From Schizochytrium sp. TIO01 (lineage: Eukaryota > Sar > Bigyra > Thraustochytrida > Thraustochytriidae), in contig SMSO01000035.1 of the NCBI GenBank assembly GCA_004764695.1, positions 1,176,001-1,240,000 on the forward strand: a DNA stretch of 64,000 bases, given 5' to 3'. The notes below the pieces were generated by a model. The model worked only from the letters and a program-made list of their open reading frames with translations, ran no database searches and was not told where the DNA came from. Made by a program: the position numbers and the translations under genes. Numbering within the stretch: position 1 is the first letter of the stretch; each line of letters starts with the position of its first letter. Shown here one piece after another: positions 47,018 to 58,693 of the stretch.

Positions 47018-47356
47018 TCATCCATCTGCTGCACAATAGTACCTAATTAGGCGGGTATATGAGTATTTCACTTGAGAAAATGAAATACACTTATGACAGT
47101 ACAAATCAGCTAAAGATGGGAAGATTCGTAGTGTTTCCTTTGGATAGACAGATACTCTGCTTCGCTTTGCCATGTTACATTGTGCTCTCTCTGCTTTGCC
47201 TTCGTTGCAGCCCTTGTTTTGCCGTTCATCGATGCCGAAGAGCGACAGAGCGAATAGAACGGAGAAAGAAACAAAGATAAAGAAGAAGAGAGCCCGCTCT
47301 TCCAGCTTCTTTATACAATTATACCCGCGGAGCACCAGTACATAGGAAGCATGAGG
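47018..47356 (-). CDS. Candidate terminal exon, 113 codons, unknown
   Basis: A minus-strand frame open from a strong splice acceptor (TTTGCCTCCTCTGCTCTGCAG ending at 47357) to a TGA at 47018-47020. It contains a hydrophobic segment (ALFFFIFVSFSVLFALSLFG) and a basic, Tyr/Cys-containing C-terminus (about KRSRVSVYPKETLRIFPSL onward). An internal ATG would give a 51-aa product. I see no upstream exon that joins convincingly. Confidence 0.22.
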   Translation of the reverse strand, partial: PHASYVLVLRGYNCIKKLEERALFFFIFVSFSVLFALSLFGIDERQNKGCNEGKAERAQCNMAKRSRVSVYPKETLRIFPSLADLYCHKCISFSQVKYSYTRLIRYYCAADG

Positions 47357-49280
47357 CTGCAGAGCAGAGGAGGCAAAGCACAGGAGCAAGAAGGAAGCAA
47401 GTCGAAGGCAGGCAGGCCTTCTTTCCTGTAGGCTAGGGACCGCCTAGGCGATACGGTAGAGATGGGCCTGAAAGAGGCGGAAATCGCGGTTCCTGCGGAT
47501 TCCTTTTTGGGCGGAAAAAGCCATTATGGGGAATTCGCAGAATCCGCGAGTTCTATTTCCCGTTCTTTCTTTTAAACTCCGGGTTCTTTCGAAGCGATAC
47601 CAACCTAGCTAGGCTCGCTAGCACGCGCACTTCCACCGTGCTCCCCCCGGGGCCGCAAGCGTGGAGAAAAGAACGCCTGCTAATTCTCAATTCGCCCTCC
47701 CCCGTTGCGCTCCTCGCCGCGAGAACGCACAGGGGTGCATCGCGGGAGTCCCGCCTAAAATCGGTTGCGAGCGAAAGTTCTTCTTGTTGGTTTGTTTATC
47801 TATTTATCTGTCTATTTATCTGTCTATTTATTCATTTGCTTGTTTGTTTCTTTGTTTGTTTGTTTCAAAGTTGTTTGTCTGTATCTCATGAGGAACTCCC
47901 ACCGAAGTGCAGTGAACAGACCAGAGCAGAACTCAGTTCTCAAGGACTTCTTCTTCGTCTTCTTACTCCCCTTCGAATGCGCCGACTTTTGGAGGCCTCC
48001 TTGCCAAGCGCGAGGCCGCTGTGTACCCTCGAGTCTTTCTTTCTTCTCTCTCTCACTGCGTCGATCGACTGAGCCATCCATCCGCCTCGTCTGAAGCGAG
48101 TGCAAGTGGATGGATACGGAACAGGAGCGTAGCTGGGATAAATAAGTTGCTTTGCATGGAGTCAGTTAGTTGTCCATCGTCTCTCCCTCCCGCGCAGTCT
48201 CCAGGTAGATAGACATCTAAGATGGAGAGGAGCAGCGGTACTTCGCAAGCAAGCTCTACCTTCGACTCTATCCTCCGTCGCTCACGGACACTCATCGACC
48301 GTCGCGTTCACCGTCGCGCGAACTTGCGTATCCTTCAGCCCCCGTTCATCCTAAAACTGTGATCGTAGCATCGCAACGGCGGTGGTACCTGCCTTCGCTG
48401 GACGGAGTCGGCCTGTCCTCCACCGCGTAACGCTTCTGTGATAGAACAAACAAACAAATGTTTGGAATGATGACAGCAACAACAAAATTAGAAGATAAAT
48501 AAATAAATATATATATATATATATTTATATGTAAACGTACAAATGAAACGTTTTTAGAAGCAAGAATTGAACAGAGATAGTCTAAGAACGCGACGGATGA
48601 TCGATCCCATCGAAGGGCAACCGACGTATGGAGGATTCGTTGTTGTTTGAAGATGGCCGTAGCTATCTATGGCTAGCCAGCCAGCTGTATACTTAGCAGG
48701 CGCGAAGGAAACCTCGGATTCTTCGTGCTTACGCTCTCCTCGATGCAAGAACGTGGTTCGCAAGTCCCGACGACTGCCGGTGAGCGAATGAAGAGATGAG
48801 TGCAAGAGAGAGAGAGAGATAAAGGGCGAGTGGGTCAGTCTCTCAGGCTCCTCCGTCTGTTTGTCTGATCGTCAGATTGTCTGTTTGTCTGTTTGTCTGT
48901 CTGTCAGTCAGTCGGTTGATCCGTCAGTTGGTTGGTTGATGAGTCGGTTGAGTTAGAGCGAGCTCAACGTCGGTTGCTCCTCCTGCGAGTTTCAAGGGGT
49001 CCAAGTTCGAGCCAAAGCAAGCTGCGGCGAGCCTGAAGGATTAGGAGGACGAAGGCCAGCCAAAACAAAGAAGTCGCCAACATTTCTCATCATCGTGATT
49101 CGTGACCAGTTGAGAAGTGGATCATCCTCAGTTCTCAGCGCGCCTTCAATCTAGCCACCAGCAGCAGCAGCAGCAGCTACCCAGCTAGCTAGGTACTGGG
49201 TGCTTAGGCGATATACTATGCTGCCCACCAAGCTTTTGTGATTCGCAAATAGAATCAATGACAACTACTGAGAAACCCCT

Positions 49281-49283
49281 GTT

Positions 49284-49319
<36 letters not shown>

Positions 49320-49320
49320 T
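49281..49320. repeat. (TTTC)n microsatellite
   Basis: About ten TTTC units. Similar tracts occur at about 51978-52005 and 52480-52505, with the complementary GAAA at 52888-52927 and 61583-61615. Confidence 0.95.
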
Positions 49321-49560
49321 AGTAGATTTTAGTTTTTAATAATTGTTTTTAAGTTAGTAGTTTCGAAAATAAGGCAAACGTTTTTACGTTTCTACTTAAA
49401 AAAATTGAATTAAAAAAAATAAGAAGAGAATATACAGCATCTTATAATTGATAATATACAAGAAATTGAAAAGAATATGGAGCGACAAAAACTGAATCCT
49501 AATTTGAAAATCTCGTTCCCCGTTATTTTCTCAAGACAAAGTATATCATTCGCGTCTTTT

Positions 49561-49589
49561 GGCGGATGAGGGTCCCCTCCTCATCCGCC
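49561..49589. repeat. Perfect 11-bp inverted repeat, 7-nt loop
   Basis: GGCGGATGAGG (49561-49571) and CCTCATCCGCC (49579-49589) are perfect reverse complements around GTCCCCT. Confidence 0.9.
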
Positions 49590-51110
49590 TTTCCTTCTCT
49601 GTTTCTTTCTTTGCCTCTCGGGAATATATCTCCCCCGCTTATTTTCTCCGACCGTTCAAGACCTCGAGGCGGCGCTTCTCCAACTTGGCGCGCATCGTTC
49701 ATCCTTCGTTTTGGCGCCGGAGAAATAGCCCGAGGATACCCCGTCGCCGCATGAAGTGTCTTCATTTACGTCCGAGGCGCTTGGCAGCGTCTCTGATCCA
49801 TTCCTTGGCGCCCGTCTGTCCCTGCTTTCCGCAGCCTCTTTCCTCTTCTTGTCCTCCTCGTTCTTCTTTTCGTGGGTCGCCGGCTTCGAAGGCAGAGCGC
49901 GCGAGCGTCAGCCTGAGATGCCATGGATCCATCAAAATCAACCTATTGATCGCTCTGCATCAGCAACAAATAAATAAATAAATATATATATATACGTACC
50001 TGTTTCTTTTGAAATGTACAAGTTCAACTTGGGATACAGAGGATATTACTGATTATTTTAAAAATAAAAGTTCAATGAGAAATTGGAACAATAATTAAAG
50101 AGAATTGGAGTCCAGTCTGCTTGCTTGCTTGCTTGCTTGATTTTATGAGGGAACGTGCTTAGAACGTTTAGAAACAAGCAACAATGAGGGCGATGCATTC
50201 TCAGATCACAGCGGAGTTTGTCCTTCCTGTTCTCAGGCTGCGGAAGAAGGAAAGCAAGAAGAGCCTAAGCCAGGGGTACGGCCACTTAGTTGGGTTTAGA
50301 TTTCAACCCTCCTGCTGACGTAGCGGTAGCCTTTGCTATGCAGCGTCCTATTCCTTCCTCAATTTTAATTGAGAACCCTCGACCTTTTTTTAACTTTTCT
50401 TTTTAAAACGTTTAAAATAAAAATAATTATAAGAATAATAAAGCAGAGCGCACACATTTTAAAGTTTCAATTAAACCAGCCTTTAAAAAGCAGTTCTAAC
50501 AGTAGCAACATTCGCATGATAAGTCCTTCTTCTTGTATTCTTTTATTTTAAAAATAGATAATTAAATAAATAAACAAACAACCATATGAAAGAATGAAAG
50601 CATGAAAGAATGAATGGATGGAAGTGCTATGGGTTTCCGCTAGCGAGGCCTGAGGGTCACATCCGTCGGGGGACTGACCGCGAACCGGCCCGTGCTGCAA
50701 AGCGGAATAGCAGGCAGGCAGGCAGGCACAGGTCCTCAGTGGAACGAGGAGACAACCCGTAACGGCGCCTGGCTCCGGCTCTGGCTGCGGCTCTGGCTGC
50801 GCATGGTGCCGCAGCAACAGCAGCAGCGGCGCCGCCAAAGTCTGCTCGCGCGCCGTTCTGCGGCTCCTTTCAAATACTCTCTCTCTCTCTCTCTCTCATT
50901 CTTTCATTCTTTCATTCGTCCACGATCTTCCTTCGATGAGCAACTTCAACCAAAATTACGATTGGTTCCAAAGTACCCAATCCGTCACTTTCTTTCTTCT
51001 CAACATCTTAATGAATGAATGGTGCGTTGTGATGATGTATGTTGTGTGTGTTGCAAGTCGTTGTTTGGTTTGGTTTGTCTGATTCAAATTCGCTCGCGCC
51101 CCTCCCTTTC

Positions 51111-51180
51111 CTTTTCTCTCCTTTTCTCTCCTTTTCTCTCCTTTTCTCTCCTTTTCTCTCCTTTTCTTTCCTTTTCTTTT
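51111..51180. repeat. (CTTTTCTCTC)n decamer tandem repeat
   Basis: Five exact decamers (51111-51160) followed by two variants with CTTTTCTTTC/T. Confidence 0.95.
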
Positions 51181-51975
51181 CTTTGATTAATAATTAACAT
51201 CTCTCTTTTCTTTCTCTTTCTCTCCTTCCCGACTTCGTCCAACAACTACAACAACAACAACAACAATTACAATTACAATTACAACCATCATTTGAAATCA
51301 TGCCCAATCAAGGAAGACCGCCGTTCTCTTGTTCTTCTCCGCTCCCCCCGCCAAGCACGCAGCCCTGTTCTTCTTTTGCTTCGCTGCGGCTCTGCCTGGC
51401 TATAGCTAACCCACCACCGCCTAGCGCACGATACGCCGAGCTGACTGATCTCAGTTTGCGATTGATTTGATAGAAGACAAGCCGCCATGGAGACCCGTCG
51501 ATCCAACGCGTACCTGGACAGACAGTCAGATTGATTGATGTCGATGGGTGGCATCGAAGACAGGCGAGGGAGCGAGATCTGAGCCGGAGAGGCACGCAGC
51601 TTGGTCGAGCTGCGGCGTGAGCGTATGCACGTTTAGATCATCTATCCCTCATGCGTCCATAGATAGATAGATAGATAGATAGATACATGCATGGCTGCCT
51701 GCCTGTATCCACACATACACACATACACACACGCACGCACACCCAGCTAGGTATGAATAATTAATTAGCTGGGTACAATTGGCTAGCTAGCTAGCTAGCT
51801 CCCTGTGCAACTACGGAGGCGTAGACGCATTCAGGGTGTCAGGCTGCGGCCGCGGGTGTGCTTTCATCGAGGCTCCTCGCTTTCTGGCCCAGCGTGATCT
51901 CGCGATTCCCTCTTTCTCGCTTCCGTGCTTTCGCTAGCGTTTGTCCTAGCGGCATTGGAGAACGCAAGCTGCTTC

Positions 51976-52007
<32 letters not shown>

Positions 52008-52682
52008 CTCTCTCTCTCTGCTTTCTCTGAAGAGCGAAAGGTGAGTGATAGTGGTTGATTTATTTTTAAAATTTAAAGTCGAAAGTTAAATAAATTGAAA
52101 ATTAAAATTTGGAGGAGAGAAGAAGGAGAAGAAGGAGAATCGCTCTGCTCGGTATCTATCTATCTATTTATTTATCTATGTATGGATCTATCTATCTATG
52201 ACAGAAGAGGCAGATACTGCTGCCTTTGGAACTTGAGGCAGCCGAGGAAGGATCGCGGGAAGTGGTATCCTTTCGCAGCGGAGAGAGGATCCTGGCCAGG
52301 CGGGCGGGCGAGCGAGCGGGCAGAGCGCCGCCTCTCCCAGGGTGCTCCTGATTCAGAGTCGATTGCCGGGACCGTTCATTGCCACGCGGAATTGGAATGT
52401 CTCCGGCGAGGGAAAGGCGAGCTGGGCGGCCTTTTGCATGCCTGCCCGCAGCTGTCTGTAGGCTATCTTTTGAAGTTCTTTCTTTCTTTCTTTCTTTCTT
52501 TCTTTTTCTGTTTCAAAAACAGAGAGAAAGAGAGAGAGAGAGATGTTCATGAGTAGGATGCAGATTTCACCCTTAGGAAACACCTAGTTGCGCGCTAGCA
52601 CCCTTACTTGTATTTTCTTTTTCTAATTGAAGGGGAGTTTCTGTTACCTCTTTTTTCTTCGTTTAGAGTAATAATAAATACT

Positions 52683-52890
52683 TTACTGAATGAAAAAGGG
52701 TTTGAAAAGCGAAAGGCCTGATGACACGTCTAAAAAAATAAACAAAGTGGAATGAAGGTGAAAATGAAAATGAAAAGGAGTGCTCTATTCATGTACAAAG
52801 TGGTTTCGATTTTGAAAAAGAGAGAGTAGAAGAAAATAATAAAAAGATGCCGCTGCTTGCAGGCGAAGTACCGTAGAAAGTACTTGACGA

Positions 52891-52926
<36 letters not shown>

Positions 52927-53116
52927 AATAACGAAAGGCCCCTGCTGCAACTTTTGGACAAAAGCAGAAGACTTGAAGTGAGGAGGAATACCAGGCGTAC
53001 TTACCTACTGTGCTGGCGACCATGGTTTTCAAAGGTGGTTCCGAATCCAACTTCAAGCGGAGAAGGACAGCCCACAGAGCAGCCAGCTCAGAGAAAGAAT
53101 AGATCAGTTGGGCCAT
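52683..53116 (-). CDS. Candidate two-exon small protein (53116-53005, 52729-52683), 52 aa
   Basis: Exon 1 opens at ATG 53114-53116 in a good context (CACAATGGC) and encodes 37 codons with a hydrophobic helix (SELAALWAVLLRLKLDSE), ending in TAG before GTAAGTACG, a near-perfect donor. The proposed acceptor is a T-rich run ending in TTTTTTTAG at 52730. Exon 2 continues in phase 1 and adds DVSSGLSLFKPFFIQ before TAA. The intron would hold a (GAAA)n tract, which reads as pyrimidine-rich on this strand. Not verified; no family recognised. Confidence 0.25.
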
Positions 53117-54500
53117 TGTGGCATCCTTTCTTTCTTTTCTTTTAACTAACTTTTAAATAGCTAGTAGCAGCTGCACTGGCACGTACCGACGGCTCTGATT
53201 GACTCACTGCTTGATTGATCATCAATGATTGATCGCAATAGATAACTGTCGAGGTGTGCCTGAGTCAGTGAGTGTGATAGAGGTATCTGTTACCGAGTCC
53301 AATCTATCTGTTACCGTGTAACGAGTTTGGCTCCCTTCGAACTGGCGATATTGACGTGAGCGAGTTCAACTTGCAGCTATAGATAGGATGACGGGGGGAC
53401 GATCATGCGTCATGACAATTGTGCTCCACAAGTCCTACATGGTTTCTCTCAAGGATGGCTTAGTCTTGCCAAATAAATGACATGATGAGGAAAACCTTTT
53501 ATCATCCTTCTTTCATATTTTATTTTTTTTTTTAAATTTAAATAAATATAATAGCTTCTTCAATAAGAACATGAAAGTATATCTGACTAATAGAGCTGTG
53601 ACAGCCGATTACGACGAATGCAGAGGCGCTAGTGAGTAGTAGTGGGTGCTCTAGGAGGGTGGCGCCTGATCTTTCCTGGAAAGCCAACTGGCTTCTCTTA
53701 TATACAACCCTTCTAGTCTAGCGAATATTGGACCCTCCCACGGCTTCGGTTGGAGAGGTGAGTGAAATGAGAGCTCTGTCTTTCTCTGTCTCTGTCTCTC
53801 TCTCTCCATTCTAATCAGTCAGTTCTCCTGAGTGTGCTTTGAAAGTTGACAGAGTATTCTTTTCCGTCCTCTCTGGTTTTCTAATTATTTCTTTTACTAT
53901 ATATATTTTATTTTATTTTAAAACAAATTGAAAATATTCCGAAGATAAAATTGCTATTTGAAAAAATGCAGTCTTTTACTTAAATTGCATTCTTTTCTTT
54001 TATTTTCAGGGGGGAAATGAAGAAAAGAAAAAGCTGGCAGAGGCGCCAATTGGAAGGCGGAAAAGGGCGACTTGAACTAGAAAAAAGGAAGAAAGGAAGA
54101 AAGGAAGAAAGGAAGAAAGGAGGAAAGGAAGAAAGGAAGGAAGGGAGCGACTAGCCATAGCCGGGCTAAGCCTGAGGGGGTCTCTTTTTAGCTGCTGCAG
54201 CTATGTTTATTATGCTGCCACACGAGGATTCAGCAGGAAAATGCAACTGCAATGAAAAGCTTTGAAATTCGGAACTCCCGAATATTCGAATTGATCAGTC
54301 GGTCGGAAACGGATTCAGTTTCAGTCTCACGAGTCGGGGTCTCACTTTAGAGCAGTATCTTGCGAGGCTGGGATGGTCATGGTAAGCCTTCTTAGACGCA
54401 CTCAAGGACTGCGCCGCTTCGGAAAAGAAGAAAGAAAGAAATAGATATGAATAGACATGAAAGAAATAGAGAGAGAGATACTGCAACGAAGGAAAGGATC

Positions 54501-54534
54501 AAGAAGAAGAAGAAGAAGAAGAAGAAGAAGAAGA
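54501..54534. repeat. (AAG)n trinucleotide run
   Basis: About eleven AAG units in a purine-rich tract. GGAAGAAA repeats lie at about 54083-54145. Confidence 0.95.
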
Positions 54535-54806
54535 AAAGAAAAAGCTCGCGCGAATTGCTAGCGCCAAGGTTGTTGAACTTTGAGAGGCGGTTGAAACAAA
54601 AACACAGCTCGAGCTTATTCGGCGCCCTTTCCCTTGGAAACCTCATTTTTTTTTGCAGTCTGCGAACTGAATGGAGCGCGATCAGCGTCGTCATAGTAGG
54701 ACCCGTAAGAGGAGGGCCAAAAAGGAGAACCTCACGAACTGGCTGATGGGCGGGCGGAGAATGAAAAAGAACAGTCAGTAGATAGATGGATAGATGGGCC
54801 GACCGC

Positions 54807-55067
54807 TTAAACTTTCGCGTTCCTGTCACGGTTGGCCTTCGGATTGGAGGTGGAAAAGATGCTACCACCTAGCGGGAGGAGGAGAAGGTACGCATCTCCC
54901 ATGTAGACGGACGTGCGGAGTCCGGAACCAGCAGGGCCTTGATAGTGCTTGACGACAGTGCGATGGATTCTGCAGGATGATCCAAATTTAGGCGCGTCCG
55001 AAAACCCGCAGCGGATGCAAATTGCATTGCATTTGACCTCTCTTTCAAAGCTCTCGCGTCGACCCAT
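54807..55067 (-). CDS. Candidate Cys-rich small protein, 86 aa, unknown
   Basis: Opens at ATG 55065-55067 in the context AAAGATGGG and stops at 54807. The first half has a Cys-x3-Cys-x2-Cys-x10-Cys-x2-His arrangement (around CNAICIRCG and SSCRIHRT) that could bind a metal. A hydrophobic segment (DAYLLLLPLGG) and a polar tail follow. The composition is the most protein-like of any single-frame ORF in the desert, but there is no recognised homologue and no neighbour context. Confidence 0.35.
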   Translation of the reverse strand: MGRRESFEREVKCNAICIRCGFSDAPKFGSSCRIHRTVVKHYQGPAGSGLRTSVYMGDAYLLLLPLGGSIFSTSNPKANRDRNAKV

Positions 55068-55140
55068 CTTTAGCCCTCATCCCAGCAATCCTTAGGATGG
55101 AATCATTCATATCTAACTAACTTACTATTTTACTTTCTCA

Positions 55141-55234
55141 CTCTCTCACTCACTCGCTCGCTCGCTCGCTCTCTCACTCACTCACGTGCTTGCTTACTTA
55201 CTTACTTACTCACTCACTCACTCACTCACTCACC
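55141..55234. repeat. Compound (CTCA)/(CTCG)/(CTTA) tetranucleotide repeat
   Basis: Runs of CTCA, CTCG, CTTA and CTCA follow one another, related by single-base change in the unit. Confidence 0.95.
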
Positions 55235-56098
55235 AACAAAGCGAAGAGTGAGCACACGCCCGCTCTATTCGCGAGTATGGAGAAGCGAGAAGAGCGCTTG
55301 TTTCCAGAAAATGGCACTTCTCGAGGCAGCGAGACGGTGCTAGGCCCGGTTACCAGCTCGGTAGGCAGCCAGCCAGCTGGTGCCTCTTAGGCCGCCTGCG
55401 TGAGGGAGAAGTTGATAACGTCGTGAGAGAGGTACGATGTTGCGATCAAAGAAAAAGGGATACGGTGATGTCAACAGTATCTCCCTCGCTTGAAAGTGAG
55501 CAATTGAGGCGCCGTGCCAGTTGCCACCTTCCTTGCGGAAGAGATGGAGGTGAAATCAATCTCTTGCAACTGTCGGCCTCGAGATCTTCTTCGTTGGGCA
55601 AACTTGGATCTGCCAGTCGAAGCCTTTGAAAAGGATATGGCTCGTGCCTCGTGCGCCCGAGTCGGGTCACCCACAATTTATCCTGCCAGCTTGCTTTGCC
55701 ATCAGCGAGCAAGGGACTTCAGGTAACTAGTGTTGTATTGAAATTCGCTTTCAAGACGAAAACAAATCCAGGAGCGAGCTAGTACAGGCGAGGTCTGTCC
55801 TGCAGCTGTGATTCTCAAGAGAGAGGTGGTCGCCAGTTGCCGCGTGAAATGTGACTCGAAATGACGAGGACTTGATTAATTTAAAATTAATTAAGATTAT
55901 TCATTCTTTGGAATCTGAATCCGCCGCAACTGGGCTTACCATAAGCGCGTATCTTCATGGTAATTGTCGGCTCGCGTTGTGGTAGCCTCGCCTTTGGTCA
56001 GTCGACCAGTTTTTGTCCTTCTCCGTTAAAATGCCAAGTTAATAAATAAAAATGTGCAACAAACAAATACAGAATATAACCAAATCATACAATTAAAC

Positions 56099-56256
56099 AA
56101 ACCAACCAACCAACCAACCAACCAACAAACAAACAATCAAACAAAACCAAAGGAAACAAAACAGTGCAAAGCAAATAAAGAAAACAAACTAAGGAAACAT
56201 AAACAAAGAAAACAAAACAATGCAAAAAAGCAAATAAAGGAAACAAACTAATGAAA
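56099..56256. repeat. (AACC)n plus about 57-bp A-rich tandem duplication
   Basis: AACC units at about 56099-56125, then two related A-rich units (about 56153-56198 and 56208-56256), each containing ACAAAACA-TGCAAA and AAACAAACTAA. Confidence 0.85.
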
Positions 56257-58449
56257 TGAATTATACAAAAAGAGGAAGCAAACAAAGAGAACTGACCACG
56301 GAGTAACCAACTAACCGATTGCCCAGATTGACGAACAATGAGCTGGAATCCGGATCTGCTCTGCTCGTCTGGCGTGCACATTTCGAACGGTGGCTTGTTG
56401 GTTAAGAAACACTCTTGTTCACTCTTGGCTCGTGCTGTTTTACTCATGTCACTTGTCATTACAGGTTCGTACCGGGTGCCATTTCAAGATACTGTTGTAG
56501 TAGGCTAAACCATTTGGGGTCGGGAGACAGCCCAAGACGGCGGAGATTGGACTGGAACTCGAAGCTGTTTACAATGTGATATCCTTTAGGTTACCACGGG
56601 TACTTCGATTGCTTCTGGCTAGCTAGCTATCTGGCTGACTAGCTGATGATATGAAGTGCATGCACTCGCATGCTTGAGTTCGCAGAAACTTTGATGGTTT
56701 GAACAACTAAGCCCGAGTTGACTCGTGTTTTACTAGACAGTTAAACTTTTGTAGTGATCTTTTCATTAAGAGCTTTTGGATATCGTTAGGCAGGCGTAGC
56801 ACGAAATGATGACGAGGAATTTTCGAAATCTGAATCCGTTTCGCGACTTGGGCGCAATGAATTTGACCGAGTCATAGATAGCATCGTAAGGCGGCTTATC
56901 TCGTAATATTCATCGTCATCATGCGTAGTAGTCGCTATTCAACTAAGGGCTGTTGATGACGAGGAAATATTCAGAATTCGGGTCCGTTCCGAGAGTCTGA
57001 ATTAGTATGTATGCAAGACAGTTCATTTTGTCGAAGCCTTGATCTTTTGTTGGCCTGTTTGCACATCATGAGGTTTCGCCGTGCTCCCTGGTCCATCTAA
57101 TGGGTCCCTACTCATTCATTTGGGAACCGATCTCTCTGCAAGCATGTGTGAGCCACACATTTCTCAACCGATGGGATCGATCAGTCGATGCATTCGAAAT
57201 GTATTCTATGATAAGGCTTAATCATCCTCCTTTGATTTCTTGTTTATTTTAAATTAAAAATAAATAAACTATCGAAAGGATAATCTACACGATTTGGGCT
57301 CATTTGAAAATTCAGGCAACCTGAACGATGATTTATTTTTTGTTAAAAATCTTCAAAGTAAATAATAACAAAATAACAAAATCTACATTTAGTATTCTAC
57401 CAATAAAAATTCGCTACTAACTTGCATTAAATTCCTCCACCGCAAACTGCCTGGTGACTCATTTGCAATTCTAACTGCTGGCGCAAAGTTAATTAAAAGT
57501 AGTGAACAAGCCATTTCGTACGATTCTGACGTGTCATGAATCGTCCTCGAGCCTTATAATCGGCGGATCACGCATTTGGCCAATTCTGCGCATGGCCCAG
57601 CCGTTGCGAGACTCCAGGATACCTTTGGTGTCCACCGAGCAAACCAAAGCAAACCAAAGCAAATCACAACCGCCAGGTCAAAGACATGGTTCCCTGGCTC
57701 TCTGCCCTTGCAGCAAACTTTCATGTCATCAACTTGGCTGCGCTTTGCAAGCCTGGCTTCGCTCGGGGTGTCCCTCGCTCAAAGGACTCGGGGCACGGCC
57801 TCAGAGCGCCTCTAAGCCATCTCTACAGTTCCCCTCCCTTTCACATCACATCACATCATCCCATCTTTAAAATTTATTTCCCTCGGCGGCGCTGTGAACG
57901 ATGAATCCGGCGTAGTGCAAATACGAGCACGGTGAGAATAACTGGGATAACCTGAGCAGGCGTGCCGATATTCCGGGAACGCGCTCTTTTGAGAAAGCAG
58001 AGCCCCTCTCGCTCTGTTAGGATTTTCAGGGCACTCTCTCACTCTGTCCCTCCCTCTCACACTCTCACATACATTACATTACATACGTACATACAAACAG
58101 ACCGACAGACAGAAGCCCACGGTCCCTCCCCCAAACAGGGATAGATAGCGAGGTAGGGCTCATTTACTTGTCCGAGAAACGTGCCTGCTGTTTCCCGGAC
58201 AGCTGCTAGCGGTGCTAAGTAAGTAGGTACGTCGAAGGCGCTTTCTTCTCGCGGCTCCGTGAATCGCTCGCTCGTCCTCACGAAGCCTCAAGCGGCTTTG
58301 GGGCCCCTTTTCATTGAAAAGCCGCCTCTGAGAAGCCTTTGTGCTTTCCTTTCCTGATCTCTGTCATTTTGAGAAGAGGAGAGGGGCCCACAGAGATGAA
58401 AAGAAATGAAATGAAAAGAAAAGAATGAAATAAAAAGAAATGCAGTGAC

Positions 58450-58693
58450 ATGAAAGCGGCAAACCTAAAGCAGCAGGCAGGCAGGCAGGCCAATGCGGCG
58501 CCTCTTGTCCGCCTCGCTAGAAAGCAGCAGCTGCCTTTCCACGCGTGTGCCGGTGTGATGAGGGTGAGTGAGTGAGTGAGTGAGCGTTGCTCTGCTTCAA
58601 TGCCTCCTTCCTTCGCAGCGGAGCCTGCTCGCGCGTTCCCTAGTCGACAAGGGGCCCGCCAGGGTTTGGATCTGCCGCCGGCCTCGCTCCTCT
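58450..58693 (+). CDS. Candidate spliced exons (58450-58563, 58619-58693), unknown
   Basis: An ATG at 58450 opens 38 codons of basic Ala/Gln/Arg-rich sequence (starts MKAANLKQQAGRQANAAPLV) that end in AGG before GTGAGTGAG. A 55-nt intron ends in CTTCCTTCGCAG, and a second 25-codon exon in phase 0 ends before GTAAGTT. The donor is itself the first unit of a (GTGA)n repeat. No complete gene model is clear beyond 58693, and a chance arrangement is quite possible. Confidence 0.2.

Noticed and set aside
47638-48105. Several overlapping frames on both strands
   Set aside because: Created by TTTG/TCTA-type repeats; mutually overlapping and without start context or domains.
57883-58281. Minus-strand spliced gene ending in a helix plus RRIHRSQRRRGK
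   Set aside because: The last exon looks attractive, but the upstream frame has no ATG and the donor is weak; not enough to call.
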